Below, piece by piece: positions 26,527 to 38,379 of a stretch of 64,000 nt of DNA; the stretch's first letter is position 1; each line of letters begins with the position of its first letter. Source of the DNA: Micromonospora sp. CP22 (GTDB lineage: Bacteria; Actinomycetota; Actinomycetes; Mycobacteriales; Micromonosporaceae); assembly GCF_009712475.1 (NCBI RefSeq), contig NZ_VCJO01000007.1, positions 186,001-250,000 of the forward strand, read 5' to 3'. The notes beneath the pieces were generated by a model, which saw nothing but the letters and a program-made list of their open reading frames with translations, ran no database searches and was not told where the DNA came from. The translations under genes and the position numbers were made by a program.

Positions 26527-27450
26527 CCGCGAGGCCGACCGGCCGCCGTCCACGGGACCGGTCGGCCCGCCGTCAGGTTGACGTCGGGACGGCACCATTC
26601 CCAGGCTCACGCCCGCCCCGACCAGGACGGCGCCGAACAGCACCTGAAGCGACAGGTCGGTGGTGCCGATCCCGGCGGCGATGAGGGCGGCGGCCACCGG
26701 GACGAGGCCCGCCAGCAGGCCGGCCCGGTCCACGCCCAGTGACCCGACGGCCGCGTACCACAGCGCGAACGCCACTGCGGTCACGAACACCGCGAGGAAG
26801 GCCAGCGACAGCAACTCCACGCCGGTGGGCACGGTGACGACGTCGCCCCGCTCGACGAGCAGGGCGGTCAAGGCCAGCATGACACTGGCCAGCGCGCAGG
26901 TGTACGCACTGACCCGCACCGGCCCGAGCCGGGGCAACAGCGGGACGGCGAGCAGGGAGAACAGGCACTCACCGGCCAACGCGCCGAGGGACCACAGCAC
27001 ACCGGGCAGGCTGAAGTGTCCCCCGCCGAGGACGGTGCCGACGCCGACCACCACGATCACCGCCGATGTCGCCACCAGCAGCGACGGCCGCCGACCCGCC
27101 AGCAGCGGACCGGTGATGGCGAGCACCAGCGGGGCCGCCCCGACGATCGCCCCGAGCACCGGAGGGTCGGTGTGGCGGGCGGCCTGGAGCAGACACACGT
27201 TGAAGGCCGCCAGGCCGGTCGCGGCGAGCACCACGAGTCGCAGCCAGTCCGACCGGCCGACCTGGACCCATGGCACCCGGCGCAACCACAGGTAGCCCAG
27301 CAGCAACAGTGCCGCCGCCGCGTACCGCCACGCCTGCCCGGTCAACACCGGATAGGCCGTGAGCAACGGGCTGACGGCAGCGGAACTGCCCACGAAAGCC
27401 ATGGCGAGCGCCCCGCTGAGCAACCCCACTCGGTGACCGGTCATAGCCAT
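26491..27450 (-). CDS. EamA/DMT-family permease
   Basis: A ~319-residue membrane protein with ten hydrophobic segments in two EamA repeats; the drug/metabolite transporter superfamily often exports amino acids or their analogues. ATG 27450 was chosen over the upstream ATG at 27474 because a -10-like TATGCT ends six bases before it, suggesting a leaderless transcript. It lies convergent to the B3/B4 gene and just downstream of rbpA. It could be the island's second exporter or a backbone gene. Confidence 0.82.
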   Translation of the reverse strand: MAMTGHRVGLLSGALAMAFVGSSAAVSPLLTAYPVLTGQAWRYAAAALLLLGYLWLRRVPWVQVGRSDWLRLVVLAATGLAAFNVCLLQAARHTDPPVLGAIVGAAPLVLAITGPLLAGRRPSLLVATSAVIVVVGVGTVLGGGHFSLPGVLWSLGALAGECLFSLLAVPLLPRLGPVRVSAYTCALASVMLALTALLVERGDVVTVPTGVELLSLAFLAVFVTAVAFALWYAAVGSLGVDRAGLLAGLVPVAAALIAAGIGTTDLSLQVLFGAVLVGAGVSLGMVPSRRQPDGGPTGPVDGGRSASRSAQVEQVGGLP

Positions 27451-27456
27451 TGCGTG

Positions 27457-27462
27457 AGCATA
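27457..27462 (-). promoter_or_regulatory. -10-like box for a leaderless permease transcript
   Basis: On the minus strand TATGCT lies six bases before ATG 27450, the distance expected when transcription starts at the A of the start codon. Confidence 0.4.
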
Positions 27463-27513
27463 CGACCCAGGCATCGATCGAGGTGACCCTCCGGACGCCG
27501 GGTCGGGCGGAAA

Positions 27514-27858
27514 TCAGCCCCCGCCGCGCCGGTTGCGCAGGGCGGCGAGCGCCTCGGCGAGGATCGCCTCCCCCTCGGCGTCGGTACGACGTTCCTTCAC
27601 GTACGCCAGGTGGGTCTTGTAGGGCTCGGCCCGGGTCCGCCCCGGCGGATCCTGGGCGTCCTGGCCGGCGGGCAGCCCGCAGCGGGGGCAGTCCCACACG
27701 CTCGGGGCCGCCACGTCGGCGACGATCCGGATGTCGGTGCGGTGCCCGTTGCGGCACCAGTAGCTCACCGACCGGCACGGGACCGGCTGGTGGCGTTCGG
27801 GTAGACGTGGGGGCGCGGACCCGACCCGGGCGCCCCGGATGACGTGGCCGTTCGGCAC
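27514..27858 (-). CDS. rbpA: RNA polymerase-binding protein RbpA
   Basis: RbpA binds RNA polymerase and group 1/2 sigma factors in actinobacteria and stabilises the open complex. The 114-residue product ends with the hallmark WDCPRCGLPAGQD and EPYKTHLAYVKERR, followed by EAILAEALAALR; two Cys pairs in a zinc-ribbon-like fold are only partly kept (CRNGH and CPRC). The GTG start at 27858 has AGGAG eight bases upstream. A longer frame extends upstream but lacks this signal. Confidence 0.95.
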   Translation of the reverse strand: MPNGHVIRGARVGSAPPRLPERHQPVPCRSVSYWCRNGHRTDIRIVADVAAPSVWDCPRCGLPAGQDAQDPPGRTRAEPYKTHLAYVKERRTDAEGEAILAEALAALRNRRGGG

Positions 27859-27936
27859 GGCGCTGACTCCTGTCGTCGGAGGGGACCGCCGTCGAGGGGT
27901 GGACGGCGGGCGACGCGGTGCAGCGGGTGAAACGGA

Positions 27937-27972
27937 CTGCGCGCGGCCCGTCGAGTGACGGACCGCGCGCAG
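27937..27972 (-). terminator. Terminator hairpin after secG
   Basis: CTGCGCGCGG (27937-27946) pairs with 27963-27972, and an inner CCGTC/GACGG continues the stem around a 4-nt loop. On the minus strand it lies just past the secG stop and is followed by TCCGTTTC. It probably ends the gap-pgk-tpiA-secG transcript. Confidence 0.75.
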
Positions 27973-27994
27973 ATTGTACGCCTCGGGGATCGAT

Positions 27995-28255
27995 TCAGAC
28001 GCCCGTGCCCACCTCAAGCCGAAGCCAGAGACCGAGCCCGACGATGCAGGCGAACCAGACGATCGCCACCAGAACGGTGTATCGATCCAGGTTCTTCTCG
28101 GCCACGGAGGAACCGGCCAGGCTGGAGCTGACACCACCGCCGAACATGCTGGACATTCCACCGCCCTTGCCGCGGTGCAGCAGGATGAGCAGAACGAGCA
28201 GGAAGCTCGTGATGACCAGCAACGCGATCAACGTGTAGGTGAACCAGAGCGGCAT
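27995..28255 (-). CDS. secG: Preprotein translocase subunit SecG
   Basis: A small subunit of the SecYEG translocon, in the plasma membrane. The 86-residue product has two transmembrane helices (about 6-26 and 60-78) joined by the family loop HRGKGGGMSSMFGGG. It follows tpiA on the same strand, the standard actinobacterial order. Confidence 0.97.
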   Translation of the reverse strand: MPLWFTYTLIALLVITSFLLVLLILLHRGKGGGMSSMFGGGVSSSLAGSSVAEKNLDRYTVLVAIVWFACIVGLGLWLRLEVGTGV

Positions 28256-28350
28256 GGCGGGGGTCAGTCCTCTCGTTACGATCCTCGCCCGGGTAGATCG
28301 GGCACTGCGGCACCGACCGGCGGACGGGCGGAGTCAAGGATAGCGAGCGA

Positions 28351-29141
28351 TCAGCCGGTAATGTGCTCCGGGAACCGGCAGATCTTCGCGAACTCCTCGG
28401 CGTCCAGGCTCGCGCCGCCCACCAGGGCACCGTCCACGTCCGGTTGCGCCATGATCGAGGCGACGTTCGAGGACTTGACCGAGCCACCGTAGAGGATCCG
28501 TACGTCGTCGGCCGTGGCCTGGTCCACCGTCTCGGCCAGCCGGGCCCGCAGCGCGCCACAGACCTCCTGGGCGTCCTCCGGGGTGGCCGTCTTACCGGTG
28601 CCGATCGCCCAGACCGGCTCGTACGCGACCACCACCCGGAGCACCTGCTCCGGGCTGAGCCCCTTGAGGGCGGCGTCGAGTTGCTCGGTGCAGTGCGCCA
28701 CGTGGTTGCCCTGCTCCCGGACGTCCAGCCCCTCCCCCACGCAGAGGATCGGGGTCAACCCGTTGGTCAGCGCCGCCTGCACCTTGGCGCCCACCAACGC
28801 GTCGTCCTCGTGGTGGTACTGCCGCCGCTCGGAGTGCCCGACCACCACATACGTGCAGCCGAGCTTGGCCAGCATCGCGCCGGAGATATCCCCGGTGTAC
28901 GCGCCGGAGGCGTGCGGCGACAGATCCTGCCCGCCGTAGCCGATGAGCAGCTTGTCGCCCTCCACCACGGTCTGCACCGTGCGCAGGTCGGTGAACGGCG
29001 GCAGCACCACCGTCTCCACCTCGGTCAGCTGCTTCTCGGTGAGGCTGGCCGCCAGCTTCTGCACCAGCAGGTTCGCCTCGAGGTGGTTGAGGTTCATCTT
29101 CCAGTTGCCGGCCATCAACGGCCGGCGGGTAGCGCTCGCCA

Positions 29142-29142
<1 letters not shown>
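28351..29142 (-). CDS. tpiA: Triosephosphate isomerase
   Basis: Interconverts dihydroxyacetone phosphate and glyceraldehyde 3-phosphate. The 263-residue TIM barrel has GNWKMN (Asn/Lys), VVVGHSERR (catalytic His), [16 protein letters not shown] (catalytic Glu) and [11 protein letters not shown] (phosphate binding). The start ATG overlaps the pgk stop by one base, so translation is coupled. Confidence 0.97.
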
Positions 29143-31435
<2,293 letters not shown>

Positions 31436-31590
31436 TCATCCCGGCCACCCCGCCGCGGTCCGAGGGACCTGACCGCCGTCGAGGCGGTGGGTACGGTTGG
31501 GAGTACCGGTGCCGGCCCCCTTGCCGTACTCAGCGACCTTATCCGAGCGCGCCGAGCCGTGCTGCGTCGGGTGGTCGCCCCACCGTCTTA

Positions 31591-32571
31591 TCAGACCACG
31601 AGCATGTCGGGCGTGACGGCCGCTTCGGTATCCGGGATGCCGAGGTCCCGGGCCCGCTTGTCGGCCAGTGCCAACAGCCGACGGATCCGCCCGGCGATGG
31701 CGTCCTTGGTCAGCGGCGGATCGGCCAACGCGCCAAGCTCCTCCAAGGACGCCTGCCGGTGCTCCAACCGCAGCCGACCGGCCGAGGTCAGGTGCTCCGG
31801 GGCGTCGTCGGCGAGGATCTCCAACGCCCGGGTCACCCGGGCCGCGGCGGCGACCGCCGCCCGAGCGGAACGTCGCAGGTTGGCATCGTCGAAGTTCGCC
31901 AACCGGTTGGCCGTCGCCCGGACCTCACGCCGGACCCGACGCTCCTCCCAGGCGAGCACACTGGAGTGGGCACCGATGCGGGTGAGCAACGCGGCGATCG
32001 CGTCGCCGTCCTTGACCACCACCCGGTCGACACCGCGTACCTCACGGTTCTTGGCGGTGATGCCGATCCGCCGGGCCGCGCCGACCAGCGCCAGCGCCGA
32101 CTCCGGCCCGGGGCAGGTGATCTCCAGGGCGCTGGAGCGTCCCGGCTCGGTCAACGAGCCGTGCGCCATGAACGCCCCCCGCCAGGCGGACACCGCACAG
32201 CAGACGCTGGCGGCCACGACGTGCGGCGGCAGCCCCCGCACCGGTCGCCCCCGCACGTCGAGCAGCCCGGTCTGCCGGGCCAGGGCCTCACCGTCCTTGA
32301 CGACGCGGACGATGAAGTGGCTGCCCTTGCGCAGCCCACCGGAGGCGAGTACGTGGATCTCGCTCGGATAGCCGTAGACCTCGGCGATCTCACGGCGCAA
32401 CCGCCGCGCCACCGCCCCGGTGTCGAGTTCGGCTTCCACCACCACCCGACCGGAGACGATGTGCAGCCCACCGGCGAACCGCAGCAGCGCCGCCATCTCC
32501 GCCCGCCGGCAGCAGGGCTTGGGCACGTCGACCCGACTCAGCTCGTCCTTGACCGCAGCCGTCATCGCCAT
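31591..32571 (-). CDS. whiA: Sporulation transcription regulator WhiA
   Basis: WhiA is a LAGLIDADG-derived DNA-binding protein with a C-terminal HTH, which works with WhiB in Streptomyces sporulation and is found across Gram-positives. The 326-residue product starts [14 protein letters not shown], has [18 protein letters not shown] and ends with the HTH region ([18 protein letters not shown]). ATG 32571 has GAGGGG seven bases upstream; an in-frame GTG at 32586 contains that signal. The order whiA-yvcK-rapZ is conserved. Confidence 0.96.
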   Translation of the reverse strand: MAMTAAVKDELSRVDVPKPCCRRAEMAALLRFAGGLHIVSGRVVVEAELDTGAVARRLRREIAEVYGYPSEIHVLASGGLRKGSHFIVRVVKDGEALARQTGLLDVRGRPVRGLPPHVVAASVCCAVSAWRGAFMAHGSLTEPGRSSALEITCPGPESALALVGAARRIGITAKNREVRGVDRVVVKDGDAIAALLTRIGAHSSVLAWEERRVRREVRATANRLANFDDANLRRSARAAVAAAARVTRALEILADDAPEHLTSAGRLRLEHRQASLEELGALADPPLTKDAIAGRIRRLLALADKRARDLGIPDTEAAVTPDMLVV

Positions 32572-32625
32572 TGTGCGTCCCCTCACGGACCGGTTCCGGC
32601 GTGTCGCCGGAGATTACGTACGTGT

Positions 32626-33594
32626 CTAACGATCGGCGCCCATTACAGGCACCAGGGCGGCGCCCAGAGCAGCCGGATCATGACGGGGAGTGCCGTCGTC
32701 GACCGCGACGGGAGCGAGGACCAGTCGGGCTCCCAGGGATTCTGCCGCACCGTGGACCGGTTCGGGGTCACCGACCGCCTTGGCATCGGCGAGCACGAAG
32801 TCGACAGTCAACTCCGGAAGGTACCAGCGCAGCGCCGCCAGGTGGTCGGCGACGGAGAGCCCGAGCGTCTCCTTCTCGGCGGCGAGGTTGAGGGTGACCA
32901 GCCGCCGGGCCGGACTGGCCAGGATCGCCGCGGCCAGTTGCGGCACCAGCAGGTGTGGCAACACGCTGGTGTACCAGCTGCCCGGCCCGAAGATCAGCCA
33001 GTCGGCGACGCCGATCGCCGCGACCGCCTCCGCACACGCCGCCGGCGCCTGCGGGGTGAGCCGCAACGACTCGACCCGGCCGGTGGTGACCGCGACCTGG
33101 TGCTGGCCACGGACCACGGTCACCTCGTCGGGGCGGCCCGGTTCGGCACCGCGTACCCGGGCCTCGATGTCGACCGGCTGCCGGGACATCGGCAGCACCC
33201 GGCCGACCGCGCCGAGCATCGCCCCGGCGTGCTCCAACGCCGCCACCGGGTCGCCGAGCAACTCCATCAGCCCGCAGAGCACCAGGTTGCCCACCGCGTG
33301 CCCGGCCAGCCCGTCCCCCGGGCCGTCGCCGACCCTGGCGAACCGGTGCTGGAACAGCCCGGCGCTGCGTCGGGTGGCGGGATGGTCACCGGCCAACGCC
33401 ACCAGTGCCTGCCGCAGGTCACCGGGGGGCAACCCGCCCCGCTCGGCGCGCAGCCGCCCGCTGGAGCCGCCGTCGTCGCCGACGGTCACCACCGCGGTGA
33501 TGTCCAGGTCCAGCTCGGGGGCGCAGCGGCGCAGCGCACGCAGCGAGGCGGACAGGCCGTGCCCGCCGCCGAACGCCACCACCCGGATCGTCAT
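32626..33594 (-). CDS. yvcK: YvcK/GlmR-family (CofD-like) protein
   Basis: A CofD-like Rossmann protein that binds UDP-sugars and controls carbon flow to the cell envelope (CuvA in Mycobacterium, GlmR in Bacillus). The 322-residue product has AFGGGHGLSASLRAL, VTVGDDGGSSGRLR and LIFGPGSWYTSVLPHLLV. The start ATG overlaps the rapZ stop as ATGA, so the earlier in-frame codons are not used. Confidence 0.95.
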   Translation of the reverse strand: MTIRVVAFGGGHGLSASLRALRRCAPELDLDITAVVTVGDDGGSSGRLRAERGGLPPGDLRQALVALAGDHPATRRSAGLFQHRFARVGDGPGDGLAGHAVGNLVLCGLMELLGDPVAALEHAGAMLGAVGRVLPMSRQPVDIEARVRGAEPGRPDEVTVVRGQHQVAVTTGRVESLRLTPQAPAACAEAVAAIGVADWLIFGPGSWYTSVLPHLLVPQLAAAILASPARRLVTLNLAAEKETLGLSVADHLAALRWYLPELTVDFVLADAKAVGDPEPVHGAAESLGARLVLAPVAVDDGTPRHDPAALGAALVPVMGADR

Positions 33595-34520
33595 TCCCGC
33601 CCCAGGTCGCGGTGCTGGGCGTTGGCGGCCAGCCCGGAGCGACGCAGCCGGGCCGCCAGCTCCTCGGCGATGGCCACGCTGCGGTGCTTGCCTCCGGTGC
33701 AACCCACCGCCACGGTCAGGTACCGCTTGCCCTCGCGCTCGAAGCCGGCCGTGGTGGCGTTCACCAGGTCCGCGTACGCGTCGACGAAGGCGTCCGCCCC
33801 CTCCTGCCCCAGCACGTACGCGCTGACCGCCTCCTCGCGCCCGGTGTGCTCGCGCAGCTCGGGCACCCAGTACGGGTTGGGCAGGAACCGCGCGTCCATC
33901 ACGAAGTCGGCGTCCGGCGGCAGCCCGTACTTGAAGCCGAAGGAGATCACCGTCAACCGCAGCCGGCGGGCGTCCTCCCCGCCGAACAGCTCCTCGACCC
34001 GGCGGCGCAGCTGGTTCACGTTCAGGTGGCTGGTGTCGATGATCACGTCAGCCTGGTCGCGGGCCTCCTCCAGCAGGCCCCGCTCGACGGCGATGCCGTC
34101 GGCGAGCCGACCGTCGCCCTGCAACGGGTGCGAGCGCCGCACGCTCTCGAACCGGCGGATCAGCACCTCGTCGTCGGCGTCGACGAAGACCACCCGGGGG
34201 GCGTAGCCACGCTCCTTCAGCTCCCGGATCGCCTCGGCCAGATCGGTGGAGAAGGCCCGGGAACGCACGTCCAGCACCATCGCGGTACGCCGGGCCGCCC
34301 CGCCCGCCTTCACCGCCAGCTCGGCCATGTCCAGCAGCAGCGCCTGCGGCAGGTTGTCGACGACGTAGAAGCCCACGTTCTCCAACGCCCGGGCCACGGT
34401 GCTGCGACCGCCACCGGAGAGCCCGGTGACCACGACCAGCGTGGTGTCCGTCTCGGCGATCGGCCCGGTCTGCTCACCGGGTACGCCCGAACGGTGACCG
34501 GTCGTGTGCGCCTCGCCCAC
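33591..34520 (-). CDS. rapZ: RNase adapter/nucleotide-binding protein RapZ
   Basis: A P-loop ATPase-like protein, 309 residues, with Walker A GLSGGGRST near the N terminus, VVFVDADDEVLIRRF and the C-terminal GCTGGKHRSV signature. In E. coli it guides RNase E to GlmZ; the actinobacterial role is less clear. GTG 34520 has GGAGG at 34529-34533 with eight-base spacing. The longer frame from TTG 34535 would contain this signal and is unlikely. Confidence 0.95.
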   Translation of the reverse strand: MGEAHTTGHRSGVPGEQTGPIAETDTTLVVVTGLSGGGRSTVARALENVGFYVVDNLPQALLLDMAELAVKAGGAARRTAMVLDVRSRAFSTDLAEAIRELKERGYAPRVVFVDADDEVLIRRFESVRRSHPLQGDGRLADGIAVERGLLEEARDQADVIIDTSHLNVNQLRRRVEELFGGEDARRLRLTVISFGFKYGLPPDADFVMDARFLPNPYWVPELREHTGREEAVSAYVLGQEGADAFVDAYADLVNATTAGFEREGKRYLTVAVGCTGGKHRSVAIAEELAARLRRSGLAANAQHRDLGRE

Positions 34521-34528
34521 CCGAAAAA

Positions 34529-34533
34529 CCTCC
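34529..34533 (-). promoter_or_regulatory. Shine-Dalgarno deciding the rapZ start
   Basis: GGAGG on the minus strand, eight bases before GTG 34520, inside the longer open frame that would start at TTG 34535. Confidence 0.6.
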
Positions 34534-34631
34534 AACCACGCTGCCCCGGTCGATGGCGACCGGCTTGGTCAAGCAGCGACTCTAACCCGCCGGCCACCGC
34601 TAGCCTGCACACCCGCCGCAGGCTCGCCGGT

Positions 34632-34680
34632 TAGGAAGGGGCCCTTCCTATGCATCAGGCGTTAACAAGGGGCCCTTCCT
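34632..34680. repeat. Paired short palindromic repeat (AAGGGGCCCTTCCT x2)
   Basis: TAGGAAGGG and CCCTTCCTA flank one central G (34632-34650), a 9+1+9 palindrome. AAGGGGCCCTTCCT recurs at 34667-34680, 31 bp after its first copy at 34636-34649, with a GTTAAC between. It lies in the divergent gap between rapZ and the next gene and looks like a small dispersed intergenic element. Confidence 0.8.
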
Positions 34681-34727
34681 TTCGCTGCGGTGTCGGCTGA
34701 GTGACGGCAGTCGGCGCGGGACGCGAC

Positions 34728-34733
34728 TATCCT
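34728..34733 (+). promoter_or_regulatory. -10-like box for a leaderless transcript
   Basis: TATCCT ends six bases before ATG 34740, and no Shine-Dalgarno is present, which fits a leaderless mRNA. Confidence 0.5.
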
Positions 34734-34739
34734 CCGGAC

Positions 34740-35393
34740 ATGGGCAGGCACGGAGCGCGACTGCGCTGGGTGGTTGCCCTGGTGTCGGTCACCATCGCCG
34801 TGCTGGCCACGGTGGACCGCTACGTCGACCGAGAACGCGAATGGGCGCGCGGCGGCGACCAGGTGACGGTGACCGTCGACGCCCTGTTGCCGGAGCCGGA
34901 CCAGGTCAAGGACGCGGTCGTGACGCTCGGCTGGCCCGAACCGGTGGACAACATCATCGGCGACCCCGACCGGCAGTCGGTGGCGGTGCGGCTGCGCTGG
35001 TCCGGGCCGCCCCGGAAGGGGCACTACCAGGTCATGCTGCTCGACGGCCGGCTGGAACCCGCCCAGGTGGTACAGCCCTACGCCGGCTGGGACGCCGCGG
35101 GTGGCACGGGTTTCAACTGGGCCGGAGCGTACGACGTGCTGGCCGAGCGGTATCCCTGGCTCGCCGACACCGCCAGCGGTGAGGAGCTCGAGGGGACGTT
35201 CACCATCCCGGACCGAATCGGCGCGGTCGGCACCCGCGCGCTCGCCGACGGCAGCCTGATCGCCGTCTTCCGGCTGGCCCCCGACGCCCTGCCGGTGACC
35301 GACCCCAGCCGTCTCGTGGTGGCGTTCTGCTACGTCGAGCTCGGCGGCGAGGTCCGCTGGGCCAAACGGGTGCCCGTTGCGGCCTCGGCCTGA
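34740..35393 (+). CDS. Membrane-anchored hypothetical protein
   Basis: A 217-residue protein with one N-terminal hydrophobic helix (about 8-25, RWVVALVSVTIAVLATV) and an extracytoplasmic remainder rich in Asp and Pro. There is no lipobox cysteine, so it is a signal anchor or cleaved signal peptide. I do not recognise a family. The ATG at 34740 is preceded by a -10-like box and no ribosome-binding site. It begins the small insert between rapZ and uvrC. Confidence 0.7.
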   Translation: MGRHGARLRWVVALVSVTIAVLATVDRYVDREREWARGGDQVTVTVDALLPEPDQVKDAVVTLGWPEPVDNIIGDPDRQSVAVRLRWSGPPRKGHYQVMLLDGRLEPAQVVQPYAGWDAAGGTGFNWAGAYDVLAERYPWLADTASGEELEGTFTIPDRIGAVGTRALADGSLIAVFRLAPDALPVTDPSRLVVAFCYVELGGEVRWAKRVPVAASA

Positions 35394-35616
35394 ACGGACG
35401 CACCGGGTGCTGAGGACACCGACCCCGGCAATGCCGACTCGGGCGTTTCCGAGTGCTGGACGTGCCCCGTGCCGCAGCCCACCAGTCCTATCGCCGGTCA
35501 CTCCTAGCTGTTCACGTCAGACTGTGCGGATCGTGATGAGGTCTTCGAGCCCGGCGAGGTCGGCGGAACACCCCGCCGTTCCGGACGCCACACCGATCGT
35601 TGTCTCCTCGGGTCCG

Positions 35617-35622
35617 TAGAAT
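35617..35622 (+). promoter_or_regulatory. -10-like box for leaderless recQ
   Basis: TAGAAT ends six bases before ATG 35629 with no Shine-Dalgarno between, consistent with a leaderless recQ mRNA. Confidence 0.5.
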
Positions 35623-35628
35623 CCCGGG

Positions 35629-37467
35629 ATGCCCTCCCCCACCGCACCGACCACCGAGGCCGCGCTTGAGACGCTGCGGCGGGTGTTCGGGTACGACTCG
35701 TTCCGGGGTTTCCAGCGCGAGGTCATCGACCACGTGGTGGCCGGCGGGGACGCCCTGGTGCTGATGCCGACCGGTGGCGGCAAGTCGCTGTGCTACCAGA
35801 TCCCGGCGCTGGTGCGCGACGGCGTCGCCGTGGTGATCTCGCCGCTGATCGCGTTGATGCAGGACCAGGTCGACGCGCTGACCGCCGTCGGCGTCCGGGC
35901 CGGTTTCCTCAACTCGACCCTCGACCCCGACACCCGCCGGTTGGTCGAGGCGGAGTTCGTGGCCGGCGAGATCGACCTGCTCTACCTCGCGCCGGAGGCG
36001 CTGGCCGGTCAGGGCACGCTGAGTCTGCTCGACCGGGGGCGGATCAGTCTCTTCGCCATCGACGAGGCGCACTGTGTGTCGCAGTGGGGGCACGACTTCC
36101 GGCCGGACTATCTCAACCTGTCGATGCTGCACGAGCGCTGGCCGGGGGTGCCGCGCATCGCGCTGACCGCGACCGCGACCAGCGCCACCCGGGCGGAGAT
36201 CGCCACCCGCCTCGACTTGACCGGGGCGCGGCACTTCGTGGCCAGCTTCGACCGGCCCAACATCCAGTACCGGATCGTGCCGAAGCGGGAGCCGCGCAAG
36301 CAGCTGCTGGCGCTGCTGCGCGACGAGCATCCCGGTGACGCCGGCATCGTCTACTGCCTGTCCCGCGCCTCGGTGGAGAAGACCGCCGAGTTCCTGGTCG
36401 CCAACGGCATCGACGCGTTGCCGTACCACGCCGGTCTGGACGCGGCGACGCGCGCCGCCAACCAGCAGCGCTTCCTGCGCGCCGACGGGGTGGTGATGGT
36501 GGCGACGATCGCCTTCGGGATGGGCATCGACAAGCCGGACGTACGCTTCGTCGCCCACCTGGACCTGCCGAAGTCGGTCGAGGGCTACTACCAGGAGACC
36601 GGCCGGGCCGGACGCGACGGCCTACCGTCGACGGCGTGGCTGGCGTACGGGCTCCAGGACGTGGTCCAGCAGCGGAAGATGATCGACACCTCCGAGGGCG
36701 ACCTGGCCCACCGGCGCAACCTCGCCGCCCACCTCGACGCGATGCTGGCGCTCTGCGAGACGGTGCGCTGCCGCCGGGCGCAGTTGCTGGAGTACTTCGG
36801 TGAGCCGGCCACCGGCGGCTGCGGCAACTGCGACACCTGCCTGGAGCCGCCGGAGTCGTGGGACGGCACGGTGGCCGCGCAGAAGCTGCTTTCCACGGTG
36901 TTCCGGCTGGACCGGGAACGCAACCAGCGCTTCGGCGCCGGGCACTGCATCGACATCCTGCTCGGCCGCAGCACCGACAAGATCGTCCAGCATCGGCACG
37001 ATTCGCTGACCGTGTTCGGCATCGGTGGTGAGTGCAGCGAGGCGGAGTGGCGCGGCGTGGTGCGGCAACTGCTCGCCGAGGGGCTGCTGGCCGTGGAGGG
37101 CGACTACGGCACGCTGGCGCTCACCGACGCCAGCGCCGAGGTGCTCGGCAAACGACGTACGGTGATGCTGCGCCGTGAGCCGGCCCGGCCAGCGCGCGTC
37201 GCCAAGCCGCGCGGCGCGGCCACCGTCGTCGCGGAACTGCCGGCGGAGGCGGCCGGCACCTTCGAACGACTCCGCGCCTGGCGTGCCGCGACCGCCAAGG
37301 AGCAGGGCGTCCCCGCGTACGTCATCTTCCACGACGCGACGCTGCGCCAGATCGCCGCCGACAAGCCGTCCTCGCTGGCCGAGCTGTCCCGGATCAGCGG
37401 CGTCGGCGAGAACAAGCTAGCCAAGTACGGCGAGCAGATCCTCGAAGTCCTCGCCGGAGCCGACTAA
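35629..37467 (+). CDS. recQ: ATP-dependent DNA helicase RecQ
   Basis: A 3'-5' superfamily 2 helicase for recombination and fork repair. The 612-residue product has Walker [17 protein letters not shown] (45-60), the DEAH box [29 protein letters not shown], the second RecA-like domain ending [10 protein letters not shown], the zinc-binding RecQ-Ct region with CGNCDTC, and a C-terminal HRDC-type domain ([17 protein letters not shown]). All core motifs are intact. It is probably translated from a leaderless mRNA. Confidence 0.95.
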   Translation: MPSPTAPTTEAALETLRRVFGYDSFRGFQREVIDHVVAGGDALVLMPTGGGKSLCYQIPALVRDGVAVVISPLIALMQDQVDALTAVGVRAGFLNSTLDPDTRRLVEAEFVAGEIDLLYLAPEALAGQGTLSLLDRGRISLFAIDEAHCVSQWGHDFRPDYLNLSMLHERWPGVPRIALTATATSATRAEIATRLDLTGARHFVASFDRPNIQYRIVPKREPRKQLLALLRDEHPGDAGIVYCLSRASVEKTAEFLVANGIDALPYHAGLDAATRAANQQRFLRADGVVMVATIAFGMGIDKPDVRFVAHLDLPKSVEGYYQETGRAGRDGLPSTAWLAYGLQDVVQQRKMIDTSEGDLAHRRNLAAHLDAMLALCETVRCRRAQLLEYFGEPATGGCGNCDTCLEPPESWDGTVAAQKLLSTVFRLDRERNQRFGAGHCIDILLGRSTDKIVQHRHDSLTVFGIGGECSEAEWRGVVRQLLAEGLLAVEGDYGTLALTDASAEVLGKRRTVMLRREPARPARVAKPRGAATVVAELPAEAAGTFERLRAWRAATAKEQGVPAYVIFHDATLRQIAADKPSSLAELSRISGVGENKLAKYGEQILEVLAGAD

Positions 37468-37511
37468 CCCGACTGCACCACCTTTGGCGTGACCCGCCGA
37501 ACGGTGCGGGG

Positions 37512-38354
37512 TCAGGTCCAGCAGGTGGCGTGGTCGGTGACGAAGGTGGTCAGGGTGCGCGGGGGGTGACCGGTGACCGCCTGGACGGTGTCGGTGGTGT
37601 CGGCCCACCGGCCGTCGCCGATGTCGCGCATCAGCGTGGCGAGGTCGTCGGCGAACGCCGGAGGCAGGCCGACCGCGCGTAGGCGCTGCGCCATGGCGGC
37701 CACCGGCAGGTCGACGTAGCGCACCGGGCGGCCGAGCACGGCGGTCATCGTCTCGGCCACCTCGTGGTGGGTGTACGCCTCGGGGCCGGTCAGGATCAGC
37801 GTGGCGTTCGCCTCGACCGGCCGGGTCAGCAGGGCGGCGGCGACGTCGGCGATGTCCCGAGCATCGAGGTAGCCAACCGGGCCAGACCCGTACGACCCGT
37901 AGAACCGTCCCTCGCCCTCGGCGAAAGCGACCTCGGTGAGGAGGTTCTGCATGAAGCCGACCGGCTGCAGGATCAGGTACGGCAGTCCTGAGTCGCGCAA
38001 ATGATCGTCGATCTCGCCGTGCTGACCCTGGGCCAGTAGCGCACCGGGGGCCGCTCCGCGTACCGAAATCTTGATCACCTGCGCGACGCCGGTCTCGGCG
38101 GCAAGGTCGATGATCGACCGTTGCTGGTGGACGAAGTCCGGCCCCGGTGCGCCGTTGAGCAGCAGGCGGGCACCGGGAACGAGGGCGGCGCGGATCGAGC
38201 GGGGGTCGGCGAAGTCGGCGAGCGTGACATCACCGCCGAGTTCGGCGACGTGCCGGGGCTGGCGGACCACCGCCCGCCGGGGCACCGCGTGCCGGTCCAG
38301 TCGATCGACGAGCGCACGGCCTATCTGTCCGGACGCGCCGGTCACGATGATCAC
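37512..38354 (-). CDS. NmrA-like NAD(P)H-binding oxidoreductase
   Basis: A 280-residue atypical short-chain dehydrogenase/NmrA-family protein. IIVTGASGQIGRALVD gives the nucleotide-binding loop, and PYLILQPVGFMQNLL and YLDARDIADVAAALL are typical of quinone-oxidoreductase-2-like members. GTG 38354 has GGAGG four bases upstream; the TTG at 38357 is too close to it. It diverges from a TetR regulator across an 81-bp gap with a palindromic operator and is the likely target gene. Confidence 0.88.
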   Translation of the reverse strand: MIIVTGASGQIGRALVDRLDRHAVPRRAVVRQPRHVAELGGDVTLADFADPRSIRAALVPGARLLLNGAPGPDFVHQQRSIIDLAAETGVAQVIKISVRGAAPGALLAQGQHGEIDDHLRDSGLPYLILQPVGFMQNLLTEVAFAEGEGRFYGSYGSGPVGYLDARDIADVAAALLTRPVEANATLILTGPEAYTHHEVAETMTAVLGRPVRYVDLPVAAMAQRLRAVGLPPAFADDLATLMRDIGDGRWADTTDTVQAVTGHPPRTLTTFVTDHATCWT

Positions 38355-38379
38355 CAAGCCTCCAAGCGGAATGAGGTAT

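Noticed and set aside
34521..34535. Longer rapZ beginning at TTG 34535
   Set aside because: The GGAGG that would serve GTG 34520 lies inside this extension, so the shorter start is better.
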